Of a stretch of 64,000 nt of DNA, positions 56,471 through 64,000 are shown piece after piece. This stretch comes from Scolanthus callimorphus. Its lineage: Eukaryota > Cnidaria > Anthozoa > Actiniaria > Edwardsiidae. The stretch is taken from NCBI GenBank assembly GCA_033964015.1, contig CM066914.1:32471492-32535491 (forward strand). The letters are read 5' to 3'. How positions within the stretch are numbered: the stretch's first letter is position 1; every line of letters begins with the position of its first letter. The translations under genes were made by a program, and so were the position numbers. The notes under the pieces are model-generated. The model saw only the letters and a list, made by a program, of their open reading frames with translations. It was not told where the DNA came from and ran no database searches.

Positions 56471-57025
56471 TTCTTTTCACGCTGGGGCCAACCACCCCCC
56501 TAAATGAGTCATCAAAAGTGACCAAAAATCAAATCTAGTCATAACTTTCTACCCCTTGTGTCTATTTTTACCAAACTTCGCACATTGGATGACATTATGA
56601 AGACAAACATTTCCATGTATTGAGTTGTCACCATGGTGATTGTGACGTCACTGGCGATAACGTATTTATTGGACCATTTTTTGTAATGTTGAATCTGCTT
56701 GTTTTTTGTAGCGGCAATGATAGATTTCAACAAGAAAAGCTAAAAGTCGAAAACCGTTTGCTTTTAGGATTTATATTAGCTGAGTTATGATTTTTTCATG
56801 ATTTGTATAAGGTTGGATCTACCTTAACAGTTGAAAAAGTTTACAAAATAATTAATTATTGCACGGTAACATCATTGCACATACAAATATCTTAGTATAT
56901 AGGTTATACTAGTTGACTACAAAATAATTTCACACATTTCCACTTTCGATCATTTATTTTCCGTGTTTAAAATTTAAAAGATGTATACTCATGACGTAAT
57001 AGATTAAGACGTCACAATGTAACAA

Positions 57026-57208
57026 TTAGAGCAGATTTCGTATGACTGTGAAAAGTTCCGCGACAAAGTTGTACCGCTCCGCGACCGTGACCGCGCCGCG
57101 ACTAAGTGATTTCATTCGGTATCTACAGCAGGCCAGGTTCGGTACCGCCACCGCGACAGTACCGCACCGTGTCGCGGCACTTTCATAGTCATACGAAATC
57201 TGCTCTAA
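57026..57208. mobile_element. 183-bp MITE, CAA target duplication
   Basis: TTAGAGCAGATTTCGTATGA and its complement form the ends, with CAA at 57023-57025 and 57209-57211. The interior repeats CCGCGAC on both strands. Confidence 0.75.
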
Positions 57209-57690
57209 CAAATAAAACACAGTTTCCGTGACTGCACAGGCTAACAGCAGCCGTTCGTAGTATCCCAGCATGCTTTGCGGTACGTTTTTGTTGTCTTTGA
57301 GCTGTCAACTCGCGCCAGCGCGATGGCTTCCCGCCAGATGTTTCCTACATTTTGGTAAGTTATTTCTACTTTATTTCTGTAATTTAAAGAACGGCCTTTC
57401 TCTAACATGTTCCTAATGTGACATTCAGGCAATGTGACTAGATAACGGTTTGGGATCGGCGTTCTGACTGAAATTTGCAGGCCTTTTATTGTGGCAACAT
57501 TTTATGTAACTAAAAGCGATCGGCAACATGTCGCACAGGCTTATGCAAACCGAGATGTGGTTGGGAGAATTCGAGAGCAGATCAGTGGAAACACGAGCCG
57601 CAGGCGAGTGTTTGCACCTGCTCGAGAATTCTCCAAACCACATCGAGGTTTGCATAAGCCTGTGCAGTCACGGAAACTGTGTTTTATTTG
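57209..57690. repeat. Inverted-end unit with inner palindrome
   Basis: CAAATAAAACACAGTTTCCG through GACTGCACAGGCT at the left is inverted exactly at 57657-57690. The right half contains a second palindrome (57533-57666) with GGTTGGGAGAATTCGAG arms related to 28574-28680. Confidence 0.65.
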
Positions 57691-59049
57691 TTTTATAAAA
57701 TAATTATCTACCTAAATAAAATCCGCGTGGACAGGAATAGTAAGTTTTTGGAGCGGATGAGACTCTAAATTCTCCATACAGATGAAAAGGCTGCAGCAGC
57801 CAATCAGAGCGCTCCGTCTATCGCATGTTTTGACAATCTTTCTGATCGGACTGCAAGTTTTCTGAGATGGCGGCAAGCGAAGTGGATTTAAAATGACATT
57901 CGTGGCTTAAAATGGAGGCTTCTTCCTTTCAAAACACAAAATAATTACGACAGAAGGTGAACAGAAGACTTCAGTACAGGAGCCGTTGTTTTACATATTT
58001 GTGTTGGCCCAGTTTCTTCGTCTGTGAAAGAATTTCTCCCGAGCAAGAACTTGCATGTGGCAGCGGAACTGCTTGGAAGAGCGTATTTGAACGCTTTATT
58101 TACGGCAAGCATGAAAAAGAAGGAAGGAATCCACTTATTTGTACCTTCTGTTCTTGTCAAACATTATACGAGGATCCAGGATTACTTTTTGGAAGCATTA
58201 GTTTTCAAGATCTGCAGAACGAGACTGAACTTGTGAGACTGTCGCCTTGTGTGCCGAACTCAGCTCTCTCAGGTAAAGAAGCGAAAACAATATTATTTCA
58301 CGAGTCTCATGCTTTATGTGAATTCAATGTCCTTTATCAAATGTATGTCCAAGTAATATTGACTTCTTAATAAATGATTTTGCCTAAAACATGTTACTTT
58401 TTTCTAAAAGCTATTTCAAATTACCGGCCCGAAGCTCGCCAGTGGGCGACCTCACAACTGTGTTTGCACAGCGAAATGCAAACACGGCTCTCGACCAATC
58501 AGAGCGCGCGTACCATCTAAATTATTTTATAAAGCTTTATATCTTCGCTCTAAGGACGAAATTCAAATTTCAAAATCATACGATTTTAGATACCATTTTG
58601 CTTGACACTTAACAACAGAAATCGGTTCAATTGACTAAAAACTAAAAAAAAATTACCAGTGAGTTTGTTTTCCCATACATTTGCTACTGTAACAAAAAAG
58701 GTAGGGGTGGGGAGGGGGTCATTCTTTGAAATGCTAGACCTCAGCTATTTTTTATGCTATCTACAAACGGTTTTCGGTTTTCGACATCTCTTGCTAAGGC
58801 GTATCATCGCCATTACAGAAATAGTGCATATTCCAATTCTTAAAAATGATCAAACGATTGCGCAATCTCTGGTGACGTCACAAAGCATCATAGTGACGTC
58901 AAAAGTAGTGGAAAATATTTGTCATCGTAATGTCATCCTGTCTACCAAATTTGGTCAAAATAGCCTCAGAGGATAGAAAGTCATGTTGAGTCAAAGTTTG
59001 AATGACGCATTTTGGGGGGTGGTTGGCCCCAGCGTGTTCCTGTCTATTT

Positions 59050-59680
59050 ACCAAATAAAAGCATATAGCCATGGATATTAGTATACATTTTAGTAACGGA
59101 ACATACTGGAGTCCCATTATCTTTGTAAAAGCCATAAAAATAATGAAAACATAAAATCAAGGATGAATAACATTCAAACTTTCAGATTCACCACTTTAAA
59201 AGGAATGTATTGAAACAAGGTTGATTTTTTAACACTCCATAATTACCATGTCTCTGTTTGATTGCCCAGGAGGCACACAGGGCACACACACAGAAGCATT
59301 AGTTTTTGACACACTTCTGCTATGGTAGTATTTTATGAAGTATTTTATGATATGGTAGTATTTTAGAAATTATTTGCTTCTGATCGATTAAAAATATGCT
59401 TAGGAATATTTTATGTGGATAAGTGTCCAGCAGGCACTAATTCAAGGATTTATGGTGCGTTAACAGTGACACGGCCGTAGCGCTTACTGGGGCCAGGGGA
59501 CCCAGTTTTTCCCCAAACAACCCTTAAAACTCCCAATTTTGCACCCTGCATTTCAAAGTTCTCCCAAACATGCAGTAAATTCACATTTGGGCAAAAGAGT
59601 TTAAACTTTTTTTAAAAACTGCTTTGAGGTTTTTTATATGTTGTAATCCAGTTTTTGGAGGCTTGCTACGGCCCTGAGTG
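59050..59680. other. Intergenic, nothing identified
   Basis: AT-rich with a small TATGGTAGTATTTTA duplication at 59322-59365. Confidence 0.4.
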
Positions 59681-59686
59681 CTATGT

Positions 59687-59889
59687 GTGGTTCCCTCTCC
59701 CTCACTCCACAGAAGTGTATGTGTGGTTCCCTCTCCCTCACTCCACAGAAGTGTGTTGAAAAGTGACACACCCCTCTGGAATTTCAAAAGAAAAATATCT
59801 GAGTATTTGTATATAAAAAAACCAGGTAAATTGACCCGCAACCACTCTAGAATTTCCAAGCCCTTCCTTGAATACTTTCTGGAACCATA
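59687..59889. mobile_element. GTGTGGTTCC family element with 41-base duplication
   Basis: ATGTGTGGTTCCCTCTCCCT to CAGAAGTGT is present twice in tandem, followed by ACCCCTCTGGAATTTC and an ATTTGTATA motif. The right end is CTTTCTGGAACCAT. Confidence 0.6.
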
Positions 59890-59899
59890 ACGAAGGGGG

Positions 59900-61370
59900 T
59901 ACCTTGATATAAAAGTGATGTGGAGGTCTGACATATTTTTGGGGGTATGAAATTTGTAGTAAAAGGAATTTTTTGGGTTTAAAATTCTACCAGGTATTTG
60001 GGGGGTGGGAGGGTTGATCGAAAGCTAAAGCTATTTCCGGGAAACATTAGCAGCTCACAGCATCATGTGTATGCTTGGATTAAATGGCCTTTTTAGACTA
60101 AGAAAGTTGGATATTATGGGCGGGCGGTTTAAAATTTATGGCTCATTTTTTTGGGTATGAAATTTGGAGCTCTGTCGGACCCCCAGTCATTTCTATATCC
60201 AAGTACCCCCTGGGAACCACACATTTTATGTGTGTTTGGCTACAGTCATTACTGAGGATATTCCACTTAGTGTGATGATTGCAGGGGGCCCGGCCGGGGG
60301 TGCAAGCTAATGCTCACAAGATGACTAATGAAAAACATCACATGAAGCTACAATGTCACAGATACAATGATTGTAGGTTCACTTTTTTCATTTTTATGAC
60401 AAATATTAACTATCTGTGAATTGTCCTAGGTTTGTATTGAACTGAAATATAATTGCATCTAAACTCAAGCTTGACAAAGGCCAAATATCATGAGGGAGAA
60501 ATACCTTGTTCTAAGAAAACATGCCTAAATTATTTTCAGATTCCCCTTCAACTGTGAATGATACACTTTGTCAGTTGTTCCCAGCATGTCTGGTTTTATA
60601 AAGTATACTTACACTTTATTTACAATGTAGAAACTAACTTTTTTTAATGATTTGGGAGACAAAAATAATCTCAAATAAACTTGCGCTACCTGTAAGATAT
60701 ATGCTTGAAAATGTTCGTGCCTGATCCGACAGTGGAACAAAATAATCTAATGATTACTTGCCTGTTATATGCGGTAAACACTATTCCTCAGTCAATCCTC
60801 AGGGCTCAGCGAAATGGATAAATATTCCAAAATTCTAAGAACAACAGGTTAATAAACTCAAGAATTACTGTACCATTGCCTAATCGGAAGTTCGGAGATT
60901 GCATTGCAGAGTCATTGTTTGATGACCAAAGCAGGGACGTCAACTCTCCCGGTTTTGCCGGGAGTCTCCCGGTTTTTAAGTAAAATCTCCCGGTTTTCTT
61001 TAGAAAAAAAAAAACGATTTTTTTTTGCTTCTGGACCTTAAAAGAACGCTAAATACAGCGAAAAAAGCCCAATATTTTGGTGTCACAAGGTTTTTCGAGC
61101 GGCAAGGTTGACGTCCCTGCCAAAGTAAAGTTCGATCAGATGGCGTTCAATTATTCATTCAACATGGCTGCCTATGGGCAAGCAAAACCTAAATTCTCCC
61201 TAAGTACAATAATTATCGCTCAAAGCTATGGCAACGGAAGTAGAATCACTGTCAAACTGATAATCACTTAGAAATGCGTATTACACTTGGAATCCTCAAA
61301 CAAACAAGTAACGTAAATCTCCCGACAGCCACCATCGTTTTTAATGAACTTTCATCATTTTCTAACTAGC
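59900..61370. other. Intergenic; CCCGGTTTT cluster
   Basis: CTCCCGGTTTT occurs three times at 60945-61000. The end GGGAACCACACATTTTATGTG near 60212 is a lone terminus of the GTGTGGTTCC family. No gene supported. Confidence 0.4.
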
Positions 61371-61491
61371 GTAGCGAGCCGCCGGGACGCGAAAAAACTT
61401 GGAACGAAAATTTAAAAGAAAATTAAAAGTTAAAAAAAAAAAAAGTTTATAAAACTACGGTTGAATTTTAAAGTTTTTCGTGAGGACCTAC

Positions 61492-61666
61492 CTTGAGAAT
61501 ATTTTTTCCTTGCACGGCACGACGACAGTCTTCTGAGTTTCGACCTTCGTTCTTCTTCCCGCGCTGTCGTTCTATCTTTCCTTCTGAGATTCTGAGAAGG
61601 AAAATGTTCTGGACACTTTTTTCCGTTGTATTTAGTCTCTGCCTTTTTATCTTCAGGTTTCGACAT
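61492..61666 (-). CDS. Possible basic first coding exon (unknown)
   Basis: On the minus strand, ATG at 61666 opens 58 codons rich in Lys, Arg and Glu, ending K-K-Y-S-Q, then a good donor (CTCAAG/GTAGGT). Immediately upstream, a separate 63-codon basic ORF (61863-61672) stops six bases before this ATG. No following exon was found. A similar donor context, TTTTCAAG/GTAGGT, occurs on the minus strand near 63490. Could be a real 5-prime exon or part of a repeat. Confidence 0.25.
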
Positions 61667-61880
61667 GTTGGCTAGGGTACCTTCATCCCCCTACTGAAGA
61701 CATAATTTTCCGTTCTCTCTCGATCGACGGCCGTTGTTGTCTTCCGTTGTCGTCTTGCTCGCTGCTGGTTCTTCTCTCTCTCTTCGCCAGCTAACTTCAT
61801 TTCTTTTTCCTTCGTGAAACTCCCGTGTTCATCGACATATCCATCTCGACGTTTCGACCTCATCGCGGTAAATTTGACTT

Positions 61881-62864
61881 TTACAGCGCGGGAAGCCCAA
61901 GTATGGCCACCCGGTAATTAATTCGCATACTTTCGCGTTAGCCAATCACAGGCGGGATTATTTCAAGTGAGCCGGGCTCAAACCGCAAAACTGCTTGAGT
62001 CACGATGAGTGTTCAAGTCATGAAATACAGCGGAACTTCCTTGGTTTTCTATTTGTTGTATTTGCTCTGAACGGATAAAAGTTATCCAAGCTGAAATCAA
62101 ATATAAAATGTCCGTTTTCTTGCGGGTTAAGTACTAGAAAGACAAAGTAAACAGGTGTAGTCGGAAATCAAAGCGCGCGAGAAAAGCCGTCGACTGAGTC
62201 TCTCCGCTAGTCGGAGGTCAAATTATTCGCCCGCATTTTCCATTTATGCTTGGCACTAAACCTGCATCGATAACAATTTATATAATTTAGAAATGAATTG
62301 AGAAATTTCCTTTTCGAAAAACATATTGACCATTTTCCGAAAGAGAATATAGTTTCTTGTTCGCGAATAATTTGACATCTGATAGACAACTCAGTACGGT
62401 GGGTTCTTGCAAGTTTAGATCGCAATGTGAGTTTATTTATCATCCCAGGATCTGAAAAAGTAAATTGCTATTTCAACATTATAATTTGTAAGATTCTAAG
62501 CACATTTCTAAATTATATAAATTACATGTATCGATTCCTGCAGGTTTAGTGCCGAGTATATGAGAAATGCAGGCGAATGATTTGACCTCCGACTAGCGGA
62601 GAGACAAACTCAGTCGACGGCTTTTCGTGCTTGACCCGCCAGAAAACGGACATCAGATAACTTAGATAACTTTTAGCCGCTCAGAGCAAATAGAAAACCT
62701 AGGAAGTTTCGCTGTATTTCATGACTTGAACACTCATCGTGACTCGAGCAGTTTTGTGGTTAGTCCGGCTCACTTGTATGAAAACCCGCCTGTGATTGGC
62801 TAACGCGGGCGAAAGTATGCGAATTAATTATCGAGTGGCCATACTTGGGCTTCTCGCGCTGTAA
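61881..62864. mobile_element. 984-bp element with about 330-bp inverted arms
   Basis: TTACAGCGCGGGAAGCCCAA starts the left arm; the right arm ends CGCGCTGTAA. Arms align through CATGAGT-type, GCAAATAGAAAACC, AGTCGACGG and ACCTCCGACTAGCGGAGAG segments to GCAGGTTTAGTGCC. The centre of about 300 bases is single copy. No transposase. Confidence 0.75.
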
Positions 62865-62879
62865 ATACCTTGAAATGAG

Positions 62880-63160
62880 GCAGCTTGTCACAGAAACGTT
62901 TCATTTTTTTCGTGAAGAGCAAGAAAACAAATTCCTTCTCTTGTCGAAAATTATTCCCTGCTTAGCAGGAGGCCTCTTCTCTCTGCATTTCGCTGGTTGA
63001 AAAAAAAATCCCTTGCAAATAAATTCAAGGCGCGCGCGTGCTCATTTTCCCGCTCAAAACTGATGGGCTACCTGTGCGACGACGGACACACACACAACCG
63101 GAAGTCCATGAAAATCAAGGTCGATGGGTATACACTTTTCTGTTATTTTTCCTTCTTCTC
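62880..63160. other. Nothing identified
   Basis: Short ORFs only; CGCGCGCGTG near 63032. Confidence 0.35.
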
Positions 63161-63186
63161 CTGCATGTAGCTATGGGGCTCCGCTA

Positions 63187-63209
63187 CGCGGGCGCCTTCG
63201 GCGCCCGCG
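63187..63209. repeat. GC-rich perfect palindrome
   Basis: CGCGGGCGCC and its complement around TTC, within a larger GCTCCGCTA/TAGCGGAGC context like the 1208 element end. Confidence 0.7.
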
Positions 63210-63239
63210 GGAGCTCCGCTATAACTTATATATTACTAG

Positions 63240-64000
63240 AAAATACGGTATTCTGATTGCAATACAGAAAAAAAGCTTAAACCACAATGGTTGAGCGTGT
63301 AAAAACGACTAATCTCACGAGCGGCCACTATCGTCGCATTCAACTTTCATCTTTTTCAAACGAGTGAGAAAACAGCCCGCAAAAGTTCGGGAAAAACACG
63401 AATGAAAGTTTGAAGTTTGCGGTAGATAAAATCTGATTACTGCTGAATGCTCATTTTATACTCTAGCTACAAAGTTCAAGTACCTACCTTGAAAATGGGT
63501 TTCTACGCTAGCTCTTCGTTCGTCCGTCTTCTTTTGTCTTTTTCGACTTCACCATTCACTGGTATTCTTCTCTACTCCTTCTTTCCCTCGACAAACGTTT
63601 TTTCTATAATCATGACATCGGTCACTCTTCTTCCCGCTGGTAACTCATTTTCTAAAATCGTGATTTGTCAGCTTGATTTCAAGAGTTTTTGATGAAGAGT
63701 AAAAACCGTCGCGCGTTGTTTCGTTTGTTCACTTTGCACTCTCTTTGGCGGTGGTTCATGCTTTGCCCGGCTTCTTCCCGTCGCTATTTCTAGCTCTCTC
63801 CTCGAATAATTTCTTCCGGTTCTTCTATCAAAATTCTCTCTTTAATTTTTCTCGTCTTGTCATCGATTTTTTATCAGTTAGGAAAAAGAACTCTGTACAG
63901 ACGACAGAGTCAAGAGTCCTGCAGAAAAATGACAGACAGTTCCGGGGTTGCCTGTGGTGGGGCGCGCAGACAGACACGGACGCGCCCGCGATACCAGAGA
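63240..64000. other. Nothing firmly identified
   Basis: Minus-strand A/G-rich sequence with a donor-like TTTTCAAG/GTAGGT near 63490. No coding exon can be supported. Confidence 0.35.

Larger units (their letters stand above)
56478..59038. mobile_element. 2.56-kb element with roughly 320-bp inverted ends
   Basis: CACGCTGGGGCCAACCACCC at the left and the complement at the right. Alignment by eye continues inward past TTGGATGACATTA, GTGACGTCAC and GTCGAAAACCGTTTG for about 320 bases with many substitutions. The interior holds the MITE at 57026, the terminal-repeat unit at 57209-57690 and ORFs at 57957-58370 with no recognised domain. Confidence 0.6.

Overview
This is eukaryotic nuclear DNA: AT-rich, with spliced genes, GT-AG introns, TATA boxes, AATAAA signals and very dense interspersed repeats. 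The protein content (a LACTBL1-type serine beta-lactamase-like protein, Penelope and non-LTR retroelement remnants, a DIRS-like gag fragment) and the abundance of short palindromic elements suggest a marine invertebrate, most likely an anthozoan cnidarian such as a stony coral. That taxonomic call is inference. There is no sign of bacterial operons, CRISPR arrays or rRNA genes.

The best-supported gene lies on the minus strand at about 16.76-2.90 kb. I reconstructed eleven coding exons whose splice phases all agree. They give a type II membrane protein of about 625 residues with a beta-lactamase/penicillin-binding-protein-like ectodomain, in which S-F-S-K, Y-S-N and K-R-G motifs are all present. 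Its introns are full of miniature transposons, including a hAT-like element with a perfect 8-bp target duplication inserted into another element.

A second, smaller gene candidate is on the plus strand at about 35.72-42.33 kb: a TATA box, a non-coding first exon, an exon encoding a signal peptide and a basic linker, then a possible last exon about 5.9 kb downstream. The predicted product is an 86-residue secreted peptide that I do not recognise. Two elements of one Tc1/mariner-like family sit in its large intron.

The rest is mainly mobile DNA. From 17.8 to 19.5 kb a gag-like ORF lies between two ATCGAT-rich blocks, followed by a perfect 59-bp inverted repeat. From 21.8 to 30.9 kb there are palindromic elements, a Harbinger-like MITE and a tandem duplication split by a MITE. 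At 31.8-33.0 kb there is a 1.16-kb foldback element whose arms are 12-bp minisatellites. At 33.2-34.2 kb there is a decayed LINE reverse transcriptase. At 43.0-44.9 kb there is a rearranged Penelope-like element. From 45 to 63 kb come further MITEs, G/C-tract families, a 2.56-kb element with long inverted ends (56.5-59.0 kb) and a 0.98-kb inverted-arm element (61.9-62.9 kb). Several long stretches show nothing I can identify.

No functional network can be drawn between the two genes. They are linked only by position and by shared repeat families. All calls come from reading the sequence; no database search was run.
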